Assembly: GCF_040396155.1 (NCBI RefSeq)
Contig: NZ_JBEBOY010000004.1
Coordinates: 73,730 to 137,729, forward strand
Direction of reading: 5' to 3'
DNA length: 64,000 bases
DNA from: Tissierella praeacuta_A
Lineage (GTDB): Bacteria > Bacillota > Clostridia > Tissierellales > Tissierellaceae
Shown: piece after piece, positions 51,818-60,502 of the stretch
Position numbering within the stretch: the first letter of the stretch is position 1
Layout of the letters: the number at the start of each line of letters is the position of its first letter
The notes under the pieces: model-generated
What the model was told of the DNA's origin: nothing
Databases searched by the model: none
Seen by the model: the letters and a program-made list of their open reading frames with translations, nothing else
Position numbers and translations under genes: made by a program

Positions 51818-52884
51818 AACCTATAGGTGGGGAATTTTGGTTTGATAATGCAATCATAAATAAGAATATAGATAATTTTAATGAAACTAATTCTATATTA
51901 TTAAATGGAGGACAGAGTGCTATTGAATTTATACTTCAAGATATAGATTTAAAAGAGAACGAATATATACTTATGCCTTCATACCTATGTCCTACAATAC
52001 TATATAAGTTTGAGAAGAAAAATATTAGTATGTTGTTTTATGAGATAAATGAAGATTTAAGTATAAATATTGAAGATGTAAAAGAATTAATTAAAAAGTT
52101 TAATGTAAAAGTATTATATTTTATTAATTACTTTGGATTTTATCATAATGAAGAAACGATAACATATTTTAAAGACATTAAGGAAAAAGGGATACTTTTG
52201 ATAGAAGATGCAGTTCAAATGTTATGGTTTAAAAAGTTAAATAAGTTTATAGGTAACTATGTGTTTAATAGTTATAGAAAATTTTTTCCATATGATGGGA
52301 GTATGGTGATTTGTGACTCTAAAATTAATTCAAACTTTAAAATCGAAAAAGATAAATATTATAAATTAGTTTTAGAAGCTAGGATAAAAAAAACGCAATA
52401 TATTAAGAAACATATAGGAGAAGAAGAGAACTTTTTAAATAAATTTATAGAGACAGAAAAATGGTATTATAAAAGGAATACAATAAATGGAATAGATGAG
52501 ATATCAAAACAAAATTTAAGTCATATAGATTTTCATAAGTTAAAGAAAGAAAGAAGAGATAATTATAATTTCATATATGATAAATTAAAAGAATGTAATA
52601 AAGTAAAGGTATTATTTAATACAAATCAAATAGAAGACAATGCTCCATTAGCTTTTCCAATACTTATAAATGATAGGGGTTTTATAAGAAATGAACTTAG
52701 AAAATATAATATTTATTGTCCAGTGCATTGGGATATAACTGGAGAAAGATGGATATTAGATTTTCCCAAAAGTATTAGAATATCAAAATCTATATTATCT
52801 ATACCAATTGATTGGAGATATAATTTGAAAGATATGAATAGGATTACAGATACTATATTTAATTTCTATAGGTTTGTAAAATAG
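51802..52884 (+). CDS. Divergent DegT/DnrJ-like PLP-fold protein
   Basis: 360 residues. LLNGGQSAIEFILQDIDL, YILMPSYLCPTILYKFEKK and LLIEDAVQ match the DegT fold, and the Lys in NSYRKFFPYDGSMVI sits where PLP would bind. The sequence is remote from LegC. Probably a second aminotransferase that decorates the sugar, or a PLP-independent variant. Coupled to legI. Confidence 0.7.
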   Translation: MEGYIKPIGGEFWFDNAIINKNIDNFNETNSILLNGGQSAIEFILQDIDLKENEYILMPSYLCPTILYKFEKKNISMLFYEINEDLSINIEDVKELIKKFNVKVLYFINYFGFYHNEETITYFKDIKEKGILLIEDAVQMLWFKKLNKFIGNYVFNSYRKFFPYDGSMVICDSKINSNFKIEKDKYYKLVLEARIKKTQYIKKHIGEEENFLNKFIETEKWYYKRNTINGIDEISKQNLSHIDFHKLKKERRDNYNFIYDKLKECNKVKVLFNTNQIEDNAPLAFPILINDRGFIRNELRKYNIYCPVHWDITGERWILDFPKSIRISKSILSIPIDWRYNLKDMNRITDTIFNFYRFVK

Positions 52885-52904
52885 TAATCGGAGGTATTCA
52901 TTAT

Positions 52905-53405
52905 ATGAGGCTGATTTTTAAAAAATGTAGTGAGGAAGACTTTGAGGATTTTTATATTTTACGGAGTGATAAAGAGAATGTTTATTGGACAGGCTATGAT
53001 GAGAAACCTGACAAAGCTAATTTACGAAAGTGGTTTACGATGCAATTAAAAAGAAAAGATAGAATTATGTTTATAGCTAAATATGATAAATTAGATGAAC
53101 CAATTGGATATTTATATTTAGATATTGTAGGAAATAATGATATTATAGAGACTGGACATGGCGTTAATTCAGAATACAAAGGTAAGGGAATTGGCACAAA
53201 GATAATAAAATTTGCATTAGATTATACTAAAAATCAATTAAAGTTTATCAATGAAGTACACGGATGGATATTTGAAGAAAATATAGGTTCAATAAAAAAT
53301 GTATTAAAAAATGGATATTATGAAACTAAAGAAACAAAAGAAGTTTTTTTAGAAGGATCAAATCAATATAAGAAAATGAAAAAATATGTATATAAAATAA
53401 CATAA
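52905..53405 (+). CDS. GNAT-family acetyltransferase (possible LegH)
   Basis: 166 residues. NSEYKGKGIGTKIIKFALDY is the acetyl-CoA loop (Q/RxxGxG/A as KGKGIGT), and NIGSIKNVLKNGYYETK is the usual end. In this operon it is the best candidate for the N-acetyltransferase acting on the C4 amine. Assignment as LegH is by context. Confidence 0.75.
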   Translation: MRLIFKKCSEEDFEDFYILRSDKENVYWTGYDEKPDKANLRKWFTMQLKRKDRIMFIAKYDKLDEPIGYLYLDIVGNNDIIETGHGVNSEYKGKGIGTKIIKFALDYTKNQLKFINEVHGWIFEENIGSIKNVLKNGYYETKETKEVFLEGSNQYKKMKKYVYKIT

Positions 53406-53419
53406 AGGTGAGAGAGACG

Positions 53420-54445
53420 ATGTACCGCATTTTAAATACAGATAGCTGTGAATGGAATCAATATTTAAGTAAAATGCCTTTAAATCTGGAAGATATATAT
53501 TTCACATCAGAATATTATGAGTTAGATGAGATAAATGGGGACGGCATTGCTAAATTGTTTGTTTATTATGAAGATAATAAAATAGCAATGTATCCATTTA
53601 TATTAAATAGAGTAACAAATTACGATTTACCTAGGGATTACTATGATATAGAAACAGCCTATGGATATGGTGGGCCAATAACTAATTGTCAAGATGAGTA
53701 CTTTTTAAATAATTTTGAAGAATCTTTCGTTGAATTTTGTAAAGAAAACTATATTGTTGCTGAGTTTATAAGATTTCACCCACTTATTAAAAACGAAAGA
53801 ATATTTAAAAGAAAAATACAAGTAATACATAATAGAAATACAGTATTTCTAGATTTAACCAAGGGGATAAATAAAATATGGAAAGAAGATATAAATAGTA
53901 AAAACAGAAATGTTATAAAAAAGGCAATGAAAAATGGTCTTCATGTTGAAATTAATAACGATTATAAAATGTTTAAATTAATTTATAAGCAAACAATGGA
54001 TAAAGTAGATGCTAATGATTATTATTATTTTGATGATAAATATTATGAAAGTATAAAAGAAAATAATAATTGTATGTTATTAAGTGTAAAAAGAGAAAAT
54101 AAGGTTATAGCAATAGCCATATTTATGGGATATGGAGATTATTTTCATTACCATTTAGCAGGAAGTTTAAAAGATGAATTAAAGTTTTCGCCAAATAATT
54201 TGTTGATATGGGAAGCTATAAAATATGCTGTAGATAATGAATACAAAATAATGCATTTTGGTGGTGGATTAACAGACAGTTTAGATGATAATTTATTTAA
54301 ATTCAAAAGTAGATTTTCAAAACAATACGCAGATTTTTATATAGGAAAGAGAATACATGATAAAGAAATATATTCATATTTAATAAATGAATGGGAAAAT
54401 AGAAATAATAAAAAGGCAACTATGCTATTACAGTATAGATATTAA
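53420..54445 (+). CDS. FemAB/BioF2-like acyl- or aminoacyl-transferase
   Basis: 341 residues with a double GNAT-like fold: YYDIETAYGYGGPITN, KNRNVIKKAMKNGLHVEI, YHLAGSLKDELKFSPNNLLIWEAIKYA (by region) and IMHFGGGLTDSLDDNLFKFKSRFS. Related proteins add aminoacyl or acyl groups to amines, so it may modify the legionaminic acid. I chose the ATG at 53420 after AAAGGTGAG rather than the GTG at 53408 inside that site. Confidence 0.72.
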   Translation: MYRILNTDSCEWNQYLSKMPLNLEDIYFTSEYYELDEINGDGIAKLFVYYEDNKIAMYPFILNRVTNYDLPRDYYDIETAYGYGGPITNCQDEYFLNNFEESFVEFCKENYIVAEFIRFHPLIKNERIFKRKIQVIHNRNTVFLDLTKGINKIWKEDINSKNRNVIKKAMKNGLHVEINNDYKMFKLIYKQTMDKVDANDYYYFDDKYYESIKENNNCMLLSVKRENKVIAIAIFMGYGDYFHYHLAGSLKDELKFSPNNLLIWEAIKYAVDNEYKIMHFGGGLTDSLDDNLFKFKSRFSKQYADFYIGKRIHDKEIYSYLINEWENRNNKKATMLLQYRY

Positions 54446-54458
54446 GTAGGAGGATAAG

Positions 54459-55081
54459 TTGGCAATATTTGATAATAGATGAGAGAAAACTTATAGCAGT
54501 GGCGAATGAAGTGAGTATATATCAGAGGATGTGATAAGGTTTGTAACTAGAAACTTAATTTAGTACTAAAGTTTTGAACTTCGAGTGTAAAGCGGGTTTT
54601 GATACTTATGGATTTGATGGCTCAATATCAGCAGTTGAAAAAACTAAAGTAAGGTTATATGAGGAAAATCTTAAAGGAACGATTTCTGTGGCAGATGCAT
54701 CAAATACAGGATATAAGGATAGTTATTTTGACGCGATAATTGATGTGCAGTTGTATATGCTAATAGTACAGACAATATTAAATTAATATTAAAAGAAATA
54801 AATAGATTGCTAAAGAAAGGAGGACTGTTTTTTCTACTGGACTTTTTAATACAGAAACAACGGGCTATAAGTTAGGGGGAAGGATAAAAGAAAATACTTA
54901 TAAAGAAATAGTTAATGGACCACTGGCTAATAGGGGGACAGCACATTTTTTCACCATGGAAGAATTAGAAAAACTTTGGACTGATGCAGGTTTCAAGGAA
55001 TTAAAAATTGATACAATAAGGAGAACTGACTTTGGAGGTAAAGACATGATCTCTTATTTTATTATACAAGCTGAAAAATAA
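54459..55081 (+). pseudogene. Decayed SAM-dependent methyltransferase
   Basis: Starts at a TTG after AGGAGG (MAIFDNR) and is hit by several stops, including TGA in place of a Trp codon at the eighth codon. Recoverable parts are GFDTYGFDGSISAVEKTKVR and YKDSYFDAIIDVQ (SAM-site motifs I and post-I region), then after another shift FNTETTGYKLGGRIKENTY and TAHFFTMEELEKLWTDAGF to the end. At least two frameshifts. It was probably the last gene of the glycosylation operon. Confidence 0.85.
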
Positions 55082-55119
55082 GAGAGTAATTTAATTAATA
55101 AAATTGAGAAAAGGGCATT

Positions 55120-55293
55120 GTGAGTAAAAAATCGTATTTAGAAGTAAAAGGAAATATACAAGATTTGGGGAAATTAAGAATTAACATATTAGAAAGTAAT
55201 TTTAGATTTATAGAGATTAATGAAAAATACTTCATTAAGTCAGACATGTTAAATATCAATGGTGACGGGAAAGAGATATTAAATATTAGTTGA
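55120..55293 (+). pseudogene. Short fragment of an unknown gene
   Basis: 57 codons from a GTG (SKKSYLEVKGNIQDLGKLRI...) ending at TGA. No family recognised and no proper ribosome site. It runs into the transposase relic, so it is probably a truncated gene end or start. Confidence 0.4.
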
Positions 55294-55609
55294 AAGTTAT
55301 AATGATATAACTATCTTAGATGATAGAGGATATATCAATAAGCATTTATTTTTAGATTTAAAGAATGAAAAAGGAATTCGGTTGATATTTATGAAAAAAG
55401 ATAATGCTAAAAATCCTAATCCAAAATGGTTTAGTCAACATATTTCTAAACTCAGAAGACGAATTGAAAGCCCTTTTTCACAATTATGTGTATAGCTAAA
55501 TATTAATAAAGTTCTAACTAAATCTATGCCATGTCTTATTGTAAGACTTAGAACAAAGATTTTAGCCCATAATCATTGTTACAGCATAAAATTAGCTATT
55601 AGAAAATGA
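55283..55609 (+). pseudogene. C-terminal relic of a DDE transposase (IS982-like)
   Basis: LDDRGYINKHLFLDLKNEKG, then NPKWFSQHISKLRRRIESPF and, past one in-frame TAG, LNINKVLTKSMPCLIVRLRTKILAH. The pattern RRRIE(T/S)xFSQL with KILAxN is that of IS982/IS4-type transposases, with the last catalytic Glu in RRRIE. The N-terminal half and inverted repeats are not visible. It marks past insertion here. Confidence 0.7.
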
Positions 55610-55962
55610 TCTAAAATTAGGATACATTAAAGAACCCATATTTTGATATGAAATAATTTTAACAGATTAAATGGTTAGAAAGACGTATAAAATAAACGAG
55701 CATAAGATTAATATAATAGATTTTAGAAGAAAACATAGAATTTGTAATTTACTCGAACTTCAATAAAATATTTAAATGTACTATATGAAAGATTGACCTT
55801 TTTCTAGTAAATATAAACTAAAAAATATTTAATCTTGAAAGAATAGTATCAAATTTTTAATAGTAATAGTAGATTATGAGATATAGATAGAGTTAATTAA
55901 TCTAAGAAGAGGATTAAAAGGACAAATTTATATTTTAATTTAGATTGTAAGGAGGTGTTTAA
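55610..55962. other. AT-rich stretch without recognisable genes
   Basis: About 350 bases between the transposase relic and the DUF2920 gene. All frames are closed often; a run MVRKTYKINEHKIN near 55670 is too short to support. Probably decayed coding DNA. The final AAGGAGG belongs to the next gene. Confidence 0.5.
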
Positions 55963-57063
55963 ATGGCAAAGGAATATGATTATGAAATGTATGGACAACC
56001 AAGTATACATACATTAAAAGAAAGAAAGTTGAATGTTTACTTTTCAGAACCGGATAATGGAATAAATAAAGACACAGGAATATTACTATTAATAGCTGGA
56101 TTTGGTGGAAATGCAAATTCAAATGTATATAAAAAAATGAGAAATATCTTCGCAGATAAATATAATTTAGTGATAGTACAGTGTGACTATTTTGGCTGGG
56201 AATTTATGCAAGGTGCAAACAATATTTCTATAAATATTTATAGAGAACAATTACGAAAGCATTTCAAAAGAGAAGAAGTTGAATACATATACAAAGATGA
56301 GAATATATTTTCACGACTAATGGAGGTATCTAGTAATAATAATATAAATGTATCAGCTAAGGAAAATCTCAAAGAGACTTTGGATAATTATAATGATATG
56401 GGGATAATACAAGCAATAGATAATATAAGTACTGTTATAAGTGTTATTGAGATTATAAAAGATAATGGATACTGCTTTAATGAAAATAAGATTATTTTAT
56501 ATGGACATTCTCATGGAGCCTATCTGTCTTATTTATGTAATGCATTTGCACCGAGTATGTTTTCATTATTGATAGATAATTCTTCATGGCTATTTCCAGT
56601 TTATTTAAAAAGTAATCGATACTTAAATAGTGTATATGGTAATTCGATATTATCAGTTGAATTTGAGTACTTAGCAAAAAGCTTAGAGTATGATGAAGAT
56701 ATTCTATTTTTACCTTCATTATATAAAAAATTAGAGAATCAGTGTGAGATTATTTGTTACCATGGGACAAACGATAATTTAATTAATCATAAGGATAAAG
56801 TTATATTAAAGAAAATTATTAAAAGATTTGAATATAATGAGATAGATAATAATAAGGTAGATAATAAAGTTTTTAAATCAACAGAGCATGGATTAGGTGC
56901 CGACTTTTTAGAATTATTTGACTATGTCATAAACAGTCATAATTTCGAGTTTGGAAATAGGATAAATAAGAGAAATGAGAATATAACTTATCAAACAAAT
57001 AAAAATAAATATTTAGTAGATTACAGTGGTATAGTTCCTGTTTTACATATGGAGAGAAGATAA
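55963..57063 (+). CDS. DUF2920 family alpha/beta hydrolase
   Basis: 366 residues. LLLIAGFGGNANSNVYKKMR near residue 46 (oxyanion region), nucleophile elbow ILYGHSHGAYLSYLC (G-H-S-H-G) near 180, Asp/His region CYHGTNDNLINHKDK and STEHGLGADFLELF. DUF2920 proteins sit in flagellar glycosylation loci of Campylobacter, and this copy follows such a locus. Perhaps a deacylase of the sugar or flagellin. AAGGAGG precedes the ATG. Confidence 0.82.
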   Translation: MAKEYDYEMYGQPSIHTLKERKLNVYFSEPDNGINKDTGILLLIAGFGGNANSNVYKKMRNIFADKYNLVIVQCDYFGWEFMQGANNISINIYREQLRKHFKREEVEYIYKDENIFSRLMEVSSNNNINVSAKENLKETLDNYNDMGIIQAIDNISTVISVIEIIKDNGYCFNENKIILYGHSHGAYLSYLCNAFAPSMFSLLIDNSSWLFPVYLKSNRYLNSVYGNSILSVEFEYLAKSLEYDEDILFLPSLYKKLENQCEIICYHGTNDNLINHKDKVILKKIIKRFEYNEIDNNKVDNKVFKSTEHGLGADFLELFDYVINSHNFEFGNRINKRNENITYQTNKNKYLVDYSGIVPVLHMERR

Positions 57064-57161
57064 GTGAAACTGCAAGGATAATAATCTAAAAAATTAAAAG
57101 GATGATCGAGATTTAATGAATAAGTTCTAGAAGTATATTATACAGTAGAGGAGGCAATCCA

Positions 57162-57359
57162 ATGGACATAGCAGCATTATCAATGGGACTAAGTCAAATG
57201 AAGGTAGCAGAAGAAGCAGGTATATCAGTCATGAAGATGGCAATGGATACATCAGAAGTACAAGCTGTAAAGTTAACTCAAATGCTAGACGTAAATACTA
57301 AGATAATGGAACAATCAGTTAATCCTAATTTAGGTAAGGCAATAGATATTAGATTATAA
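57162..57359 (+). CDS. YjfB-family motility-associated protein
   Basis: 65 residues, helical: MDIAALSMGLSQMKVAEEAG then ISVMKMAMDTSEVQAVKLTQ and MLDVNTKIMEQSVNPNLG. This is the PF14070 form. Its role is not defined, but it is found in flagellated Bacillota. A broken copy is at 41775. GAGGAGG precedes the ATG. Confidence 0.85.
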   Translation: MDIAALSMGLSQMKVAEEAGISVMKMAMDTSEVQAVKLTQMLDVNTKIMEQSVNPNLGKAIDIRL

Positions 57360-57364
57360 TTATC

Positions 57365-57400
57365 CCCATCTAATTGAGACTACCATCTCAACTAGATGGG
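57365..57400. terminator. Bidirectional terminator between yjfB-like and cheX genes
   Basis: CCCATCTA with GAGA and TCTC with TAGATGGG, flanked by T and A tracts. It serves both convergent genes. Confidence 0.8.
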
Positions 57401-57406
57401 ATTTGT

Positions 57407-57865
57407 TTAATTAATTGATATATTTACTTCTATAGGAATATTATCTACTAGAAGTTCTATACATAAAAGCTTAGGTGCGTTGAATTTTGTCATAATATTA
57501 TCTCCATACATAAGAGTAGGAGTAGAAATATTAATATTTATGTTCATAGTAGAAAGCTCGGTGCTGGCATTGGCTGTAAGCATATTAGAAAGCTCAGATA
57601 TTGCACTTTGAGCCATCTCATTAAACTCACTTACTTCCATGCCCATCATCATTTTAGAAGCAATTTGTTTTGCATGCTCTGCATCTATAGAATAAATAAT
57701 ATTTCCTTTTAAATCTCCTACAATTCCTACAATTATTAATACACCATTAGTAACTAAATGTCCTTCTTTAATACTTACTTTTCCTTTTTTAACTTCTTCA
57801 AACCCTATTTGTGGCATTACATTTTGAAATGATACTAAGAATGGGTTTATGTATTTTACATCCAT
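57407..57865 (-). CDS. cheX: CheX-family chemotaxis phosphatase
   Basis: 152 residues. CheX fold: VSFQNVMPQIGFEEVKKG start, IVGDLKGNIIYSID, and the active helix EFNEMAQSAISELSNMLTANAS with the E-x2-N pair. CheX removes phosphate from CheY-P. It overlaps the response regulator gene by 10 bases, so both act together. Confidence 0.85.
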   Translation of the reverse strand: MDVKYINPFLVSFQNVMPQIGFEEVKKGKVSIKEGHLVTNGVLIIVGIVGDLKGNIIYSIDAEHAKQIASKMMMGMEVSEFNEMAQSAISELSNMLTANASTELSTMNININISTPTLMYGDNIMTKFNAPKLLCIELLVDNIPIEVNISIN

Positions 57866-58719
57866 TGTGAATCACCGCCACTAAAACCTATATTTAACAC
57901 CATTTCTCCGAAGTCAGTATTGATTTTCAGTAAAAATGTTTTAAATTTTACAGATGATATAGTTAGACTGTCACCAGAAAATACTGAAGGAGGAGATACC
58001 CTAAGTCCTAGGATTTTATTCTGTTTATTCAGCACAGAACAGGCATTACCGGCTACAATATTTGTAAACTCTCCTACAGTGGCTATAATTTCATTAGAAT
58101 TACGAATTTCTCTTCTCAACGCCTTACTGGACAAGATGCTAGCTGTTTCAACAGACATATCTAATATCATTCTGCCAGAGTATTTGCCAATGATACCAAC
58201 GACTATGGACATTCCCTTTGATTCTAATAAATCATTTGAAAGAATTTCAGCACCAAAATTTGGAATAGTTTGTGTCATTTTATTTAATGCATCTGCAAAG
58301 GTTTCTTTAAATACAGGTAAGTATGAATTCTGAAAGATTTTAAACTGGTCTTCATCTTCTATGATTCTGTTAATAGCTAAGATAAGTTCTTCTTCATCAA
58401 TGGGCTTTTGAACATATCCATTGATCTTATACTCTTTGGCTTTTTTCACTATCTCATCATCCATCATGGCACTTATCATTATAACTTTAATATTTTTATC
58501 AATTTTGTGTACTTCTTTTGTACACTCAAATCCATCTGTGTCAGGCATGGTTACATCCATAGTAACTATATCAGGTTTTGCTTCTGATACTACTGAAATC
58601 AATTCTTCAAGGGAACCAGCATGTCCAACTACTTCAAATTCATTATTTTCAAGTATATCTTTAATAAGTACAACTGAGAAATAAGAATCGTCAACTATTA
58701 CTACTCTTTTTTTATCCAA
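57856..58719 (-). CDS. Response regulator with C-terminal CheX domain
   Basis: 287 residues. Receiver: VVIVDDSYFSVVLIKDIL, phosphorylated Asp in DIVTMDVTMPDTDG, and Lys in VQKPIDEEEL. Residues about 130-287 are CheX-like: FKETFADALNKM, VGIIGKYSGRMILDMS and ATVGEFTNIVAGNACS with the E-x2-N. TTG start at 58719 after AGGGGTGAT; the GTG nine bases upstream lies in that site. Confidence 0.85.
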   Translation of the reverse strand: MDKKRVVIVDDSYFSVVLIKDILENNEFEVVGHAGSLEELISVVSEAKPDIVTMDVTMPDTDGFECTKEVHKIDKNIKVIMISAMMDDEIVKKAKEYKINGYVQKPIDEEELILAINRIIEDEDQFKIFQNSYLPVFKETFADALNKMTQTIPNFGAEILSNDLLESKGMSIVVGIIGKYSGRMILDMSVETASILSSKALRREIRNSNEIIATVGEFTNIVAGNACSVLNKQNKILGLRVSPPSVFSGDSLTISSVKFKTFLLKINTDFGEMVLNIGFSGGDSQWM

Positions 58720-58925
58720 AATAATCACCCCTAAAAGTTTTTCTGCTATATATTAGTATATATACCAATATATACCCAAATCAGACAATTTAACAGATTT
58801 TATTTTCTATGGAATAATTTTAATTGTTAAGCAGTTTCAATATCGTGAACTATGGTATCATTATAGTATAGAAATAATAAGTTAGGTATAAAGTATAATA
58901 GATATTATTCTTAGGAGTGAAAGAA

Positions 58926-59363
58926 ATGACCAAAGATATCTCAGATGTAATTAAAAGGAAATTGAAAGAACTTGAACAAAACTTGATATATTTAAAACAA
59001 ATTTCATATGATGTAAATTTAGAAAATCTAAAATCTGATATGATAAAATATTGGGGAATTGAGAGAGGTATCCAGATTTGTATAGAACGTATAATAGATA
59101 TTGCTAATATTATAATATCGGTTTCAGATAAAGAAAAGCCAGATACATATAGAGAAATAATGTTGATGATGTCAGACTTAGAAGTTGTTTCAGGAAAATT
59201 TTCTAAAAAGTTAGCTAATATGGTAGGATTTAGAAATATTTTAGTACATGATTACACTAAGATTGATCAAGAAATAATACTTAATATGTTAAAAGATGAT
59301 ATAAATGATTTCATGAAATACACTGTAGAAGTAAATAATTGGATGAAAAATAAAGGTTATTAG
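58926..59363 (+). CDS. hepT: HepT-like HEPN ribonuclease toxin
   Basis: 145 residues, DUF86 helical bundle. The RNase motif R-x4-H-x-Y is RNILVHDY near the C-terminus. It cleaves RNA unless AMPylated on the Tyr by its MntA partner. Start at 58926, eight bases after AGGAG; the GTG at 58917 is in that site. Three bases separate it from mntA. Confidence 0.85.
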   Translation: MTKDISDVIKRKLKELEQNLIYLKQISYDVNLENLKSDMIKYWGIERGIQICIERIIDIANIIISVSDKEKPDTYREIMLMMSDLEVVSGKFSKKLANMVGFRNILVHDYTKIDQEIILNMLKDDINDFMKYTVEVNNWMKNKGY

Positions 59364-59365
59364 GA

Positions 59366-59803
59366 GTGATTTCAATTATAAGTAATATTCAGGATATAAA
59401 AGATATATTTAAAGATTATGTTGATAATTTTGTTGAAGAATTTGATATAAGTTTAATTTATGTATTTGGGTCATATGCAAAGGGAAATAGCAGAAAAGAT
59501 AGTGATATAGATATAGCTATTTTACTTAATGGTGATATAGATGTATATACTAAGTTGAATATACTTGGTGCATTGATAGATATATTTAAAAGAGAAGATA
59601 TAGATTTAGTCATATTAAATAATGTAAATGAAGTGTTAAAATTTCAAGTGATAAAATATGGAAAAATAATTTATATGGAAAGTCTATATACTAAGGCAAT
59701 GTTGGAATCAAGAGTAATGTCAGAGTATATGGATAAGGAATATTTTAGAGATACACAGAGAAAATATAGTCATAAAAGATTTTTAGAAATAATGAAATCT
59801 TAA
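59366..59803 (+). CDS. mntA: MntA-like nucleotidyltransferase antitoxin
   Basis: About 142-145 residues. The MNT motif G-S-x10-D-x-D is complete in YVFGSYAKGNSRKDSDIDIA. It neutralises HepT by adding AMP to the HEPN Tyr. The start is unclear: the GTG at 59366 overlaps AGGAG, and the codon eight bases from that site is ATT at 59375. Confidence 0.85.
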   Translation: MISIISNIQDIKDIFKDYVDNFVEEFDISLIYVFGSYAKGNSRKDSDIDIAILLNGDIDVYTKLNILGALIDIFKREDIDLVILNNVNEVLKFQVIKYGKIIYMESLYTKAMLESRVMSEYMDKEYFRDTQRKYSHKRFLEIMKS

Positions 59804-59962
59804 TAATCACAATCAATTATAATTTGAGATTAGATTATAAGATGATAGAAAATACATTCTTTTTTATCAAAAAAATAGGTATTAAGTTTGAAATTTTATA
59901 AAAGACTGTAATCTAAGGATTTGCTTCTTATTCTATGGTATAATTTATTTGAGGTGATTTTC

Positions 59963-60277
59963 ATGGCATATGAAATGTGTAGAAGATGCGGTAAATTGTT
60001 TAATAGAAATGGGAAATCATATTGCGAAGATTGTTTTCAAAAGGCTGAAAGGGAGCATGATCTAATCATAGAGTATGTAAGAAAACATCCCGATGCTAGT
60101 ATTTTAGAAATCATTACAGACACTGGAGTAACACTTAAAAGTATTAATTGCTTAGTGGAAGATGGATATGTTTCTTATGTAGAGAACAAATTGAGGAAAA
60201 TTGATGAAGAAGATTTTGCTAATGTTATAGATAAAATAGCAGATACAAAAAGCAAGTTCCATATAACAAGAAGTTAA
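59963..60277 (+). CDS. Short YvyF paralog
   Basis: 104 residues. MCRRCGKLFNRNGKSYCEDC zinc-ribbon, then EYVRKHPDASILEIITDTGV, the winged-helix part of YvyF. The second Cys cluster of the copy at 29226 is missing. Stands alone outside the flagellar operon, with its own terminator. Start 59963 after GAGGTGAT. Confidence 0.8.
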   Translation: MAYEMCRRCGKLFNRNGKSYCEDCFQKAEREHDLIIEYVRKHPDASILEIITDTGVTLKSINCLVEDGYVSYVENKLRKIDEEDFANVIDKIADTKSKFHITRS

Positions 60278-60282
60278 CAATA

Positions 60283-60332
60283 ATCCAGTAAAAAAGATTA
60301 TGTAGAATCTCTGCCTAATCTTTTTTACTGGA
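60283..60332 (+). terminator. Terminator after the YvyF paralog
   Basis: TCCAGTAAAAAAGATTA pairs with TAATCTTTTTTACTGGA around a loop of about 15 bases. Confidence 0.85.
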
Positions 60333-60502
60333 TTTAATCATTATAGGTCTAATAAGGCTAGTTCCACTAATTTTAGAAAAGTTTTTATATAATGAAAGTT
60401 GTATTTGAATTTATCCATTTATTAACATATAATCAAGATATAGTTAACATATAAAATATCAAATTTAGGTTATTCAAAATTGTAAATAATGGGGGTTGGG
60501 AT

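Noticed and set aside
57085..57120. Sigma-D promoter before the YjfB-like gene
   Set aside because: TAAA is present but the -10 (TCGAGATT) does not match GCCGATAA.
58836..58875. Sigma-D promoter before the response regulator-CheX gene (minus strand CACGATAT)
   Set aside because: The -10 has two mismatches and there is no TAAA at 15 bases.
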